Source: Chitinophagaceae bacterium
GTDB lineage: Bacteria; Bacteroidota; Bacteroidia; Chitinophagales; Chitinophagaceae
Assembly: GCA_003168265.1 (NCBI GenBank)
Contig: PMSV01000019.1
Span: 408,844 to 472,843 of the forward strand
DNA length: 64,000 bases
Direction of reading: 5' to 3'
Shown here: positions 52,111-61,168 of the stretch, one piece after another
Position numbering within the stretch: the stretch's first letter is position 1
Layout of the letters: every line of letters begins with the position of its first letter
Notes under the pieces: model-generated
Told to the model about the DNA's origin: nothing
Seen by the model: only the letters and a program-made list of their open reading frames with translations
The model's database searches: none
Translations under genes and position numbers: made by a program

Positions 52111-55100
52111 ATGCGAATTCTGTTTATCGGATGTTTAATCCTGTTGACGATAATCGCCACGGCCCAGGATACCAGGGGGATCATTCAACCTAAAGCCCAA
52201 ACGGATACGGCTATCGTAACCGGAACGAGCTATGCGGTGATTATTGGTGTATCGGAATATAAGTACTTACATCCCCTGAAATATGCAGACCGGGATGCCT
52301 ATCTCATTATGGATTTCCTGCAGTCAAAGTCAGGAGGCAGCCTGAAAGATGAAAATATCCTATTGCTGGTCAACGATCAGGCAAGAACCGATGCCGCATT
52401 CAGGATAGAAGACTGGCTAAGAAGGAAGAAGTTTCAAAAAGGGGACAGGGTATATTTCTATTTTGCGGGCCATGGCGATGCCATCAGCCCTAAACGCTAT
52501 TTTTTCCTACTCAATGACTGCAATCCCCAAAACGATAAGAACAATTACCTCACCGGTGGAACTTTGCGTATGTACGATGTAAAAGCAAGTATTGAGGACG
52601 ATCTTCTAAGTAAGAATGTGGACGTCGTATTGATTTGGGATGCCTGCAGGGCCGATGAGCTCTATGGAGGAAAGGTGGGTTTGAACAATGTTCAAAACGG
52701 AATAGCAGAAAAAACTGAAGGAGAAATGATCATGCTCAGTGCCAGTGCAGGCGAGCTGGCCTGGGAGGATGTAAGTTATGCAAATGGACATGGATTGTTT
52801 ACCTATTATCTGATCGATGGATTAAGCGGAGCTGCGGATCAAAAACCTTATGGAAACAATGACGGGATTGTAACCTTTAAGGAACTGGAAAAATGGATGA
52901 ATGTCATGGTAAGCAGCGATGCCCTGGATAAATTTAAGGCCGAGCAAAATCCAAGGTTCATCTATGGCCATGACAATATTATTTTATCCAGGCCGGATAG
53001 CTCTTATAAAGAGCATTGGGCTTTATTAAAGGAAAAAAGCATTGACATGGTCGCCATGAAAAGCAGCGCCTCAAGGAAGGCCGCGATAATGGGTGACAGC
53101 GCTCAGACCGATTATTATAATCGCCTGATGGAAGTGATCAAAAAAGACAGCATCGAAGGAGAGGGAGGCGCCGAGCATTTATTGGCCGAAATGCAAAAAA
53201 AATACCCGGACAGCGCTTTGACCCAGGAGGCAGAGTTCAATCTCGCCATGGAATATATAAACCTGGCACAGGAGAAAATCGGTCTTTATTTAAGCGCGAA
53301 AGATGATCCTGTAACCGTTAGAATGCTTGAAGGCAGTAAAAATGAAAATTCGAGCAGCCGCATATTCACCGAAAAAGTGGTCAAGACCATCGGCAGAAAA
53401 TATTCAGTCCAGGCATCCTATGTTCAGAAAGCCATCGATTATTTGAAAAAAAGAGGCGGCCAGGATTCTTCTAATTTGAGGCAATTGGAAGGTATGAAAG
53501 ATTTCTTTATGGGAAGAAGTTATGTGACCGGAGAAGGAGTCGTCAATGAGCTCAGGGAAGCTAAATATTATGCCCTTGAAGCTTTGAAATACAATCATGA
53601 AGCCGCCTATAATTATCATTTATTGGGGTTGCTGTACTATGAAGACAGACAGGTCGACTCTGCAAAATGGATGGAAAGAAGGGCAATAAGCATGGCTCCC
53701 AACTGGTCCTATCCTTGCAATTACCTCGGCAATATCTTCTATGATGACCGGAATTATGATTCAGCCAAATGGTATTACTGGAAAACGATCGGCCTGAGTT
53801 CCAATCAGGAATACGCTTACTATAATCTTGGAAATGTATATGATGAAGAAAGGACGTACGATTCGGCAATTTGGTATTACAAAGAAGCCCTGAATAAAAA
53901 CCCCAAATACGAATATGCGCAAAACGGATTAGGAATAGTCTACGATGACGAAGGTTTATTTGATTCGGCAAAAATTCATTACTGCCAGGCCATCCGACTG
54001 AACCCCAGATATGTTTATGCTTACTTCAATTCAGGCGTTGTCAATGACGAGCAGAAAAACTACGATTCCGCAATCTGGTATTACCGGAAAGCCATAAAAT
54101 TAAGCCCCGCATATGTCAATGCCTATTATAATTTAGGCATCGCCTTTAATGAGGAGAAAAATTATGATTCGGCCAAATCGAATTATCATAAAGCCATAAA
54201 ATTGAATCCCAATTACGAATATGCATACAATGGATTGGGGTTTGTCTTCGAAAATGAAAAACGATTCGATTCGGCAAAATACTATTTTAAAGAGGCTTTG
54301 AAATTAAAGCCCAAAGACGGGTATGCTTACAATGGACTGGGAATCGTCAATTACGATGAAGAAAACCTGGATTCTGCAATTTTATACTACCGCCTTGCAC
54401 TATCCCTGAACAATAAGATGGATATCGCTTACAATAATTTAGGGTTGGTATTTGCTGAGATGCAACATTACGACTCAGCGATTTGGTATTACAAGAAAGC
54501 GTTAAAGTTGAATAAGAAATATGGAACGGCAACATACAACCTCGCAAATGCATACTACGAAAAAAAGGTCTATGATTCTGCGAAATATTATTATAACGCA
54601 GACCTTCTGCTTGATCCAAAATATGAAAGTTCATATATTGGTTTGAGCAATATTTATTATGCTGAAAAGAATTATGATTCATCGAAGTGGTCCCTCAATA
54701 GGGTATTGGATCTAAATAAAAAATCTGAAGGCGCATATAATGGCCTGGGGAATATTTTTTATGACCAGTTCAAATTTGATTCTGCTAAATGGTATTATAG
54801 AAGGGCATTAAGCATTAATCCAAAATATGAACCTTCCTATAAAAATTTAGGCAATATTTTTAAGGATTTAAAATTGTATGATTCAGCCAGGTGGTATTAT
54901 TACAAAGTGATAGCGCTGGATCCAAAATATGAAAGCGCCTACGTCAGCCTTGGAGTAATTTGTTCTGTTGAAGGCAAAGACGATTCGGCGATCCGCTTTT
55001 ATAGGAAAGCCGTCCAATTGAACCCCTATCTCGAACATGTTTATTTTGATATCGGTGATGTATTTGAAAACAATAAACAATACGATTCAGCCAAATGGTA

Positions 55101-56871
55101 TTTTAAAAAGGCAATAAGGGTAAATCCAAACTATGAATTAGCCTATAACAGGCTGGGAACACTTTACGAGAACCTTAAAGATAATGATTCGGCAACCTGG
55201 TATTTCCGGGAATCGATCAGATTAAACCCAAACTATGAAAGCGGGTACAATAGCCTGGGATACCTTTATTCCAATGAAGGGAAGATTGATTCTGCAAAAT
55301 GGTATTACAGGAAGGCTATCGAAGTGAATCCCAAATACGAGTATGCATATTATAGCATTGGAAATATATTTGAGATGGAGAAAAACCAGGATTCGGCAGC
55401 CTGGTATTTTCGGGAAACCGCCAAATTGAATCCCGACTATGAATATGCATACTTAAGTTTAGGCGATCTGTTCAGAGGATCACAGAACTATGATTCCGCA
55501 AGGTGGTATTACCAAAAAGCAGGAGCATTGAATCCGAAAAATGAAAGCGCCTTTAATAACATAGGATTTGTTTTTTACCTTGAAGGAAAATACGATTCGG
55601 CTGGCCGGTATTTCCTGAAGGCAATAAAACTGAATTCCAATTTTGAACCTGCATATTATAATCTGGGTAATGTTTTTTCAGATGAAAAGAAATATGATTC
55701 GGCAAAGGCTAATTTCTATAAGGCAATCCAAATAAACCAAAACTATATTTATGCCTATAGAGATTTGGGCAATGTTTACAGGATTTTGAAAAACTATGAT
55801 TCAGCTAAGTGGTATATCAGAAAAGCTTTAGAATTGAATCCAAAATATGATTACGGATACAACAGTTTGGGATTTGTTTATTATAGCGCCGGCAACAATG
55901 ATTCGGCACGCTGGTATTTCCACAAAGCCATCAAATTGAACCCCAATTTTGAATCTGCCTACTATAATCTGGGAAATATCCTCTCGGATGAAAGGAAATA
56001 TGATTCGGCGGACTGGTATTATAGTGAAGCATTAAGGCTCTACCCAACCTATGTTGAAGCCGACTATAAATTGGCTGAAAATTATGCTTCTAAATTTAAC
56101 TATGATTCCGCAAAATGGTATTATAAGCAAACGATTCGTTTAAACCCAGAATATGCAAATGCATTTTACAACCTGGGCGCACTCTACTATACTACGGCCG
56201 ACTATGATTCAGCGATGCGGTATTACGAAGAGTCTTTGAAAATCTATCCCGACCAGGAGAACACTTACAATGACATGGGTAGTATCTATTATATTAGAAA
56301 GAATTACGACTCTGCAAAATGGTACTACAACCATACTATAAGATTGAATCCAAATTTTGAATACGCTTATCATAATTTAGGAGAAATATTCTCCGATCAA
56401 AAAAAATATGATTCGGCTATTTACTTTTACAAAAAAGCCGCCCTTGTCAATCCTAAATACGGAAATGCCTACTATGGCGCAGGTGAGGTGTATTTCAAGG
56501 AAGCCAATAATGATTCCGCTATCTGGTATTACCGGAGAGCAACAGAGCTGATTCCCAACTTTGCAAATGGATATTCAAGCATTGGATATATATATGTGCA
56601 GGAAAAGAAAGACGATTCAGCAAAATACTATTATATCAAAGTTCTGAGCATAACCCCAAATGATTATATTTCTTATTACAACCTGGCCTGTATATTTTCT
56701 TTGGAAAAGCAAAAAGACACAGCCTTGTTCTACTATAAAAGGTCCCTGGAAAAGGGCTATTCTGATTTTGAACACATAAAACAAGACTCCGACCTGAATA
56801 ATATTCGTCAATTACCGGAATTTATTTCCATTACGGAAGAATACCGGAAGAAATATTCGAGGGGAAAATAA
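52111..56871 (+). CDS. exported caspase-domain protein with 31 tandem TPRs
   Basis: 1586 residues. Signal peptide (MRILFIGCLILLTIIATAQ). Caspase domain at about 40-290 with YAVIIGVSEYKYL, catalytic His121 in YFAGHGD and Cys179 in IWDACRADEL. A helical spacer (about 295-510) leads to 31 consecutive 34-residue TPR units (about 510-1560), each marked by a YDSA-type motif (for example KNYDSAKWYYRKAIKLNP). Units are close copies of one another, so the array grew by duplication. TPRs bind peptides and other proteins; here they likely sense or capture a target that activates the protease. Divergent from the other metacaspase gene with 104 bases between start codons. Confidence 0.92.
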   Translation: MRILFIGCLILLTIIATAQDTRGIIQPKAQTDTAIVTGTSYAVIIGVSEYKYLHPLKYADRDAYLIMDFLQSKSGGSLKDENILLLVNDQARTDAAFRIEDWLRRKKFQKGDRVYFYFAGHGDAISPKRYFFLLNDCNPQNDKNNYLTGGTLRMYDVKASIEDDLLSKNVDVVLIWDACRADELYGGKVGLNNVQNGIAEKTEGEMIMLSASAGELAWEDVSYANGHGLFTYYLIDGLSGAADQKPYGNNDGIVTFKELEKWMNVMVSSDALDKFKAEQNPRFIYGHDNIILSRPDSSYKEHWALLKEKSIDMVAMKSSASRKAAIMGDSAQTDYYNRLMEVIKKDSIEGEGGAEHLLAEMQKKYPDSALTQEAEFNLAMEYINLAQEKIGLYLSAKDDPVTVRMLEGSKNENSSSRIFTEKVVKTIGRKYSVQASYVQKAIDYLKKRGGQDSSNLRQLEGMKDFFMGRSYVTGEGVVNELREAKYYALEALKYNHEAAYNYHLLGLLYYEDRQVDSAKWMERRAISMAPNWSYPCNYLGNIFYDDRNYDSAKWYYWKTIGLSSNQEYAYYNLGNVYDEERTYDSAIWYYKEALNKNPKYEYAQNGLGIVYDDEGLFDSAKIHYCQAIRLNPRYVYAYFNSGVVNDEQKNYDSAIWYYRKAIKLSPAYVNAYYNLGIAFNEEKNYDSAKSNYHKAIKLNPNYEYAYNGLGFVFENEKRFDSAKYYFKEALKLKPKDGYAYNGLGIVNYDEENLDSAILYYRLALSLNNKMDIAYNNLGLVFAEMQHYDSAIWYYKKALKLNKKYGTATYNLANAYYEKKVYDSAKYYYNADLLLDPKYESSYIGLSNIYYAEKNYDSSKWSLNRVLDLNKKSEGAYNGLGNIFYDQFKFDSAKWYYRRALSINPKYEPSYKNLGNIFKDLKLYDSARWYYYKVIALDPKYESAYVSLGVICSVEGKDDSAIRFYRKAVQLNPYLEHVYFDIGDVFENNKQYDSAKWYFKKAIRVNPNYELAYNRLGTLYENLKDNDSATWYFRESIRLNPNYESGYNSLGYLYSNEGKIDSAKWYYRKAIEVNPKYEYAYYSIGNIFEMEKNQDSAAWYFRETAKLNPDYEYAYLSLGDLFRGSQNYDSARWYYQKAGALNPKNESAFNNIGFVFYLEGKYDSAGRYFLKAIKLNSNFEPAYYNLGNVFSDEKKYDSAKANFYKAIQINQNYIYAYRDLGNVYRILKNYDSAKWYIRKALELNPKYDYGYNSLGFVYYSAGNNDSARWYFHKAIKLNPNFESAYYNLGNILSDERKYDSADWYYSEALRLYPTYVEADYKLAENYASKFNYDSAKWYYKQTIRLNPEYANAFYNLGALYYTTADYDSAMRYYEESLKIYPDQENTYNDMGSIYYIRKNYDSAKWYYNHTIRLNPNFEYAYHNLGEIFSDQKKYDSAIYFYKKAALVNPKYGNAYYGAGEVYFKEANNDSAIWYYRRATELIPNFANGYSSIGYIYVQEKKDDSAKYYYIKVLSITPNDYISYYNLACIFSLEKQKDTALFYYKRSLEKGYSDFEHIKQDSDLNNIRQLPEFISITEEYRKKYSRGK
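53620..56800 (+). repeat. coding tandem repeat array, 31 units of about 102 bases
   Basis: The TPR part of the caspase gene consists of 31 units of 34 codons. The most constant bases encode Y-D-S-A followed by K/I-W-Y-Y, and N-P-x-Y-E-Y-A-Y-x-N-L-G. The neighbouring units differ at many third positions and many surface residues, so the array is not freshly expanded. Confidence 0.85.
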
Positions 56872-56920
56872 GACAATAAAAAAAACCGGTATTCGGTCCG
56901 GGCTCTAAGAATATTTTCGA

Positions 56921-57361
56921 CTATAAATTCGAATGTAAGTAATCCTTCAAGTGTGTAATCGTCTCCTCATGGGTGCGGATGGTTTCCCTAACCAGATCAT
57001 TTATCGAAACAATACCAATCAGTTGGGCATTGTCAAAAACCGGCAGATACCTGATATTCCGGTCAGACATCAGTTCCATGCAAAAATCAACAGTATCATA
57101 AGGGTTTACCCTGGGCAGATCATCCGACATTATCTCTGAAACCGGAGTATCGGTAGAAGATTTGCCCTTTAAAATGACCTTACGGGAATAATCCCTTTCG
57201 GTCACAATGCCCAGGTATTCCCCTTCTCTGGTAACCATAACCGAACCGATATTTTTTTCGGCCATGATCTTCAGGGCTTCCAGGACCGTAGTTTCCGGAG
57301 AAACCGTCACAGAACCCATTTTGGATCCTTTATGAGTGAGAATGTCTGAGACTTTTTTCAT
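56921..57361 (-). CDS. CBS-domain pair protein
   Basis: 146 residues from ATG 57361 (MKKVSDILTHKGSKMGSVTV); a TTG at 57424 in the same frame would add unrelated sequence. Two CBS motifs: about 14-70 (TTVLEALKIMAEKNIGSVMV, GIVTERDYSRKVI) and about 80-135 (DTVDFCMELMSDRNIRYLPV, LIGIVSINDLVRETI). CBS pairs bind adenine nucleotides and regulate partner enzymes or transporters. A stand-alone gene, convergent with the caspase-TPR gene. Confidence 0.9.
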   Translation of the reverse strand: MKKVSDILTHKGSKMGSVTVSPETTVLEALKIMAEKNIGSVMVTREGEYLGIVTERDYSRKVILKGKSSTDTPVSEIMSDDLPRVNPYDTVDFCMELMSDRNIRYLPVFDNAQLIGIVSINDLVRETIRTHEETITHLKDYLHSNL

Positions 57362-57470
57362 TTTTTCAATTTTTTGTAAGCAATCGTTTCCGCCTAATTT
57401 ACAAAACTTCCCAATCATTGTCAACTATAATTATTTGGAATATTATCCCCCGAACATTTATTTTGCACCC

Positions 57471-57555
57471 GGAGGGATGTCAGAGCGGTTTAATGAGGCG
57501 GTCTTGAAAACCGTTGACTGTCAAAGGTCCGGGGGTTCGAATCCCTCTCCCTCCG
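57471..57555 (+). tRNA. tRNA-Ser (anticodon TGA)
   Basis: GGAGGGA at the 5' end pairs with TCCCTCC before discriminator G57555. Anticodon loop CTTGAAA, anticodon TGA at 57505-57507, between stems GCGGT and ACCGT. A long variable arm and the T arm with GGTTCGAATCC follow, as in class II tRNAs. CCA is not encoded. A terminator follows at 57575. The 3' end is repeated 191 bases downstream. Confidence 0.95.
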
Positions 57556-57747
57556 CAAAGCCAACAGCCAATTTCCCGCAGAATGCGGGGATTTTTGTTT
57601 GGAACAGACGGCTGAGCTTGCTCGGCCAGGATGTGAAAAACAAAAATTCAAGTGAGCGAAGCGAACGGAAATTGGTTGTGGTTTGCCGCCCTACCCCGAT
57701 AACCGAGCGGTGCGGAAGCACCGCGAAGGTAATCCCTCTCCCTCCGC
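57540..57747. repeat. 17-bp direct repeat of the tRNA-Ser 3' end (att-like)
   Basis: AATCCCTCTCCCTCCGC occurs at 57540-57556, inside the tRNA, and again at 57731-57747. The 174 bases between contain the terminator, two hairpins (GGCTGAGCTTGCTCGGCC-type near 57610, and GCGGTGC-GGAA-GCACCGC near 57707) and GAGCGGT, which is also present in the tRNA D arm. It may be an att site scar left by an integrated element, or a decayed tRNA-Ser copy. Confidence 0.65.
57575..57597 (+). terminator. intrinsic terminator behind tRNA-Ser
   Basis: CCCGCA-GAA-TGCGGG at 57575-57589 followed by GATTTTTG. A 6-bp GC-rich stem, 20 bases beyond the tRNA. Confidence 0.75.
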
Positions 57748-57853
57748 TTTCTTCAGTAATCTTATTGACCCATCTGAGCTGTCTTACTTTTAGCTGGCAA
57801 GCACTCGCTTGTTATATGCTCGGAGGTTTCGGAGCATAAAATCAGATGTAAAT

Positions 57854-60800
57854 CTAAGAACCAAAGCCCTGAAGCAAATTTTGAAGCTGTGGATCAGCAG
57901 TTGTCTGCCACCAATGATAACACTGATTATTAGATTCAAGAGCAAACACTTCTAGCCGAGAGTCTTGATTAACGCCAACAACTAATGTGGAAATCGTCCC
58001 AAAATTGCCATCAGAATTATTATCAATGATGAACTGTCCTAAGGGAGATGGCAGATTTGCTCGTTCATTCCAGTAAAGGGGAATGACTTCCAAAACTTTC
58101 CCATCATTAGTTATAAGAAAGACACATTGGATCTGTTGATTCAGAGGCTGAAAGCCCCCATTTTTACCACCGGCGCTATTTTCTATGAAAATCGGCAACG
58201 CTCCAACGTCAAAAACTCCATATTGAAAAGGCCCATTATTTAGGTCTGTGAAGTTGGACCATGTCCCATAATTATCAAAAGGATTTTGAATCGCAGTAAT
58301 TAAGTTTCCAGTAAATCGGGTTATACCAAATATCGCAACGCCAGGGATTAATGTAGCTCCCACACGGAAATCTTGGAGCGTTGCATTTCCAGGCCCCGGT
58401 CCTGCACAGGCAACCACCCATTCGGACCAGGTCAAATTCTGGAATAGGCTATAATAGAATGTCTCGGGATTGCCCAATGCCATGCCCACCATTGCGAGAC
58501 CAACATTTGCCACATTGGGAGTGGATGCTCCAAAATTCGTTAGCCTTATGATATTGACTGACGGATTTGCTGGCCCTGCTTGCGGACCAACCCACCCTTC
58601 AATAAGGCCACCTGTAAGGCTCATAATAATGGAATAATCGTAAAATACTCCTTGGTCTGTTGAATAAACAACAACCGGGATGTTGGAGCTTACCCCCGCT
58701 GAGATGCTCCAGATTTGCCCGGGTGGTGACACCATAGCATTCCACTGGCCCCATCCACCAACGGCACCAATGGCATCCTGCGAGATCCGATAAGGTGCGC
58801 CCGCCGAACTGATAGCGAAAATTTCAAGTGCGCCGTTACGCAATACAACGGCTGGAGATTGAAGGGGCCCATAAAGTGATGGAATTGCCGCAAAACTCAC
58901 CAACTCACCATCGACCAGCGGAAGAGAGGCCGGCAGAGGGACCCAAGTTTGCCAAGAGCCTCCCGGCTGCAACTGCCATGCGTGCCAAATATTGCCGTCG
59001 TTTTGGTTGACAGCGAAAACCTCAAGGCGTCCATCCCCATTCGTAATTACAGCTAAAGTGCCTGGGACGAATTGGACTCCTACAGGAGGCGGAAGTGGTG
59101 AGCCCGCAAATGGGGGGGCTGTAAAGTCTATGATTTTTTGTGCGAGGAAAGTGGGGTGCTCATCGTGGATCGAATGCCCCGTCTGCTGTACAGTAAAGCA
59201 ATAACCTGGAGAACCTAGATTCGACGCAAGTGCTTTGACATTATCCAAAAAATGGGCATCAACGAAATTGTCCTCTTCTCCCACCAGAAGAAGGAGCGGA
59301 TTGACGAAGCTACCCGAGAGGACAGAGAAATCAAAACTAATCAGCTCTTCACAAATCCGCCAATGCCACTGTCGGAAAGTTTCGTTGTATATCTCGCACC
59401 GATCAAGTATGTCTTGATTGATTGCGTTTGGCTTTCCGGGCCAATTATCCCAATACCACATCGTTGCTTGGGGTGGTTCAGTCTGAAAAGCACTAAAGAT
59501 GTTCGCTACCAAGAATGCCACAAAAAGAAGGCCGAACAAACTGCCAGCGGCTACCAGGGCCGGATAGACTAGAGCGACCGCTGCAAAAACTGTAGTCCAT
59601 TGGATTATGACTCCAAAAAATGTGTCGTTGACGAAAACGTTCTGAAAAAACTGAAATCGGGAATCGTTATTCTGTGCACCTCCGCTTAATTCTGGAGCAC
59701 TCATGCTCATAGAACTGTTAGGATTGCTGGACGAGAGAACAGGATTTGTAAACATGGACAAAGGCAAGGAAGGAATAGAAAGGGTGCTGTGGTCCTCCAC
59801 CGATGCTGGCGACCAGGCAACGACTCTCTTGAGCCATGCAGGCTGACTCGCAAGAAGACGTAACGCCATATGCCCACCTAGGCTTCCTCCAACCACCGCT
59901 ACAATCGGATTGCTGAATGCCAATGTGGACAAAAGTTGTTCGACGAAAGTAGTTATCGCGCTCTGTGTGAAATCGAGCAGCGGGAATGCTGTAAGCGTCT
60001 CCCCTAAGTTGACTCCAAGAAATTGAGTGGTGTCCGAAGGTACTCCTGCAACTGATGTGTGTGGGACCATTGTAGAATATCCATTTGACGGCAGATCAAG
60101 GGAAATGACGGTAAAAGATCGATTCACGCTTGACCCAATAGAAAGAAGCGGGGGAATCAGATTCCCTGCCTCTTCTGCCCTTGACCCTTCACCATGTATA
60201 AAAAGTATAACCTCATCGCCCGGAGGGATGAAAGGGACCGTCGTTGTGTTTGGAATATTGTTCGAAGCAAGAAGATATCGAATATTCAACGAAATCGCTT
60301 GGCCGAGGCTATTGTTTACGGAGATGGTTAAATGGAACTGCGGGAATGGAGACATCTGTACATTCACTGGATTATCCGGGGAGTCGTCTTCACCCGAAAC
60401 AGCAACCCATGGTACTGTATTTCCCTTGTCTTGTTGGGGCGTATAGCGTGAATTTGGCGAACGAATGAGTTGCAAAGCTGTATTGAAATCATTGGTGATT
60501 TGGGTGCTATAAGTAGCGGCAGTTGAAGCGTCTACGCCCTGGTCCTCAAGAAAAGATTGCATATCGGAGTTCCCGTTCCAAGCAGCAAATGCAGCAGAAC
60601 CCGTAACCGCGAGTTGAGTCATTGCGGTTAAAACAATTTGCGGGGTTTGAGAATATGGCGGCAATTGGTAATTGGATGCATAATTTAAGGCTACAGTTTG
60701 CAGGATTGTATTAGCATTTTTCTCCTGAGCGGCGCTTCTTAACAGAGCAATAACCCGGTTATAGTCACCCACCGAAGGAGGGTTCGAATTAAGCCCGAAA

Positions 60801-60904
60801 AAAGTGGTGTCAGTCAATTGTTGGGGTGGGTTAACGTAACCAGCGGAAATAGTAGTTTGCACTGGAATAGGTTCTATACCCGGAGAAACTGATGTGACTT
60901 GCAT
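57854..60904 (-). CDS. alpha/beta hydrolase with seven-repeat lectin-like propeller
   Basis: 1016 residues, no signal peptide. About 1-200: helical and polar N-terminus. About 205-595: alpha/beta hydrolase with FIHGEGSR (oxyanion), nucleophile Ser341 in VVGGSLGGHM, Asp545 in LLLVGEEDN and His577 in GHSIHDEHP. A hydrophobic insert at about 431-470 (TVFAAVALVYPALVAAGSLF) could be a membrane segment or hairpin. About 610-1010: seven repeats of the PLL/bangle-lectin type (NGDGRLEVFAVNQNDGNIWH, WQTWVPL; last DSRLEVFALESNNQCYHWWQ), a seven-bladed sugar-binding propeller. The gene has a strong Shine-Dalgarno site, unusual for this genome, which suggests transfer. It may be a lipase or esterase toxin aimed at glycan-coated cells. 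Confidence 0.82.
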   Translation of the reverse strand: MQVTSVSPGIEPIPVQTTISAGYVNPPQQLTDTTFFGLNSNPPSVGDYNRVIALLRSAAQEKNANTILQTVALNYASNYQLPPYSQTPQIVLTAMTQLAVTGSAAFAAWNGNSDMQSFLEDQGVDASTAATYSTQITNDFNTALQLIRSPNSRYTPQQDKGNTVPWVAVSGEDDSPDNPVNVQMSPFPQFHLTISVNNSLGQAISLNIRYLLASNNIPNTTTVPFIPPGDEVILFIHGEGSRAEEAGNLIPPLLSIGSSVNRSFTVISLDLPSNGYSTMVPHTSVAGVPSDTTQFLGVNLGETLTAFPLLDFTQSAITTFVEQLLSTLAFSNPIVAVVGGSLGGHMALRLLASQPAWLKRVVAWSPASVEDHSTLSIPSLPLSMFTNPVLSSSNPNSSMSMSAPELSGGAQNNDSRFQFFQNVFVNDTFFGVIIQWTTVFAAVALVYPALVAAGSLFGLLFVAFLVANIFSAFQTEPPQATMWYWDNWPGKPNAINQDILDRCEIYNETFRQWHWRICEELISFDFSVLSGSFVNPLLLLVGEEDNFVDAHFLDNVKALASNLGSPGYCFTVQQTGHSIHDEHPTFLAQKIIDFTAPPFAGSPLPPPVGVQFVPGTLAVITNGDGRLEVFAVNQNDGNIWHAWQLQPGGSWQTWVPLPASLPLVDGELVSFAAIPSLYGPLQSPAVVLRNGALEIFAISSAGAPYRISQDAIGAVGGWGQWNAMVSPPGQIWSISAGVSSNIPVVVYSTDQGVFYDYSIIMSLTGGLIEGWVGPQAGPANPSVNIIRLTNFGASTPNVANVGLAMVGMALGNPETFYYSLFQNLTWSEWVVACAGPGPGNATLQDFRVGATLIPGVAIFGITRFTGNLITAIQNPFDNYGTWSNFTDLNNGPFQYGVFDVGALPIFIENSAGGKNGGFQPLNQQIQCVFLITNDGKVLEVIPLYWNERANLPSPLGQFIIDNNSDGNFGTISTLVVGVNQDSRLEVFALESNNQCYHWWQTTADPQLQNLLQGFGS

Positions 60905-60911
60905 AATGATT

Positions 60912-60920
60912 CTCTCCTTT
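60912..60920 (-). promoter_or_regulatory. strong Shine-Dalgarno site of the hydrolase-lectin gene
   Basis: Read on the minus strand: AAAGGAGAG, seven bases before the ATG at 60904. Most genes of this window have no such site, as is normal for Bacteroidota, so it marks the gene as foreign or as specially regulated. Confidence 0.6.
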
Positions 60921-61168
60921 GTTCAGTTTATTTAAAATAATAGGATTTTATAAAATATGGATAAAGCGTTTTAATACTACATATACAAGGGTGAGGAATT
61001 TGATTCATCATCCTATCATAAAAACTTCGCGCCAATTTAAGGATATAACAATGCGGAAACAATACCCCTATAGGGTTATTGTCAGATTGGAAAGATTAAT
61101 ATAAAATTTGCTTCTCAATAACCATTCTCCGCAATAATGCCGACCATACCAAATTAAACTTTACCAAC

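Noticed and set aside
52111..56871. caspase-TPR gene as a cytoplasmic CRISPR- or gasdermin-linked defence effector
   Set aside because: It has a signal peptide, and no CRISPR, gasdermin-like pore protein or nucleotide-sensing gene is nearby.
57336..57839. plus-strand 167-codon frame
   Set aside because: It runs straight through the tRNA-Ser gene and its terminator and opposes the CBS gene.
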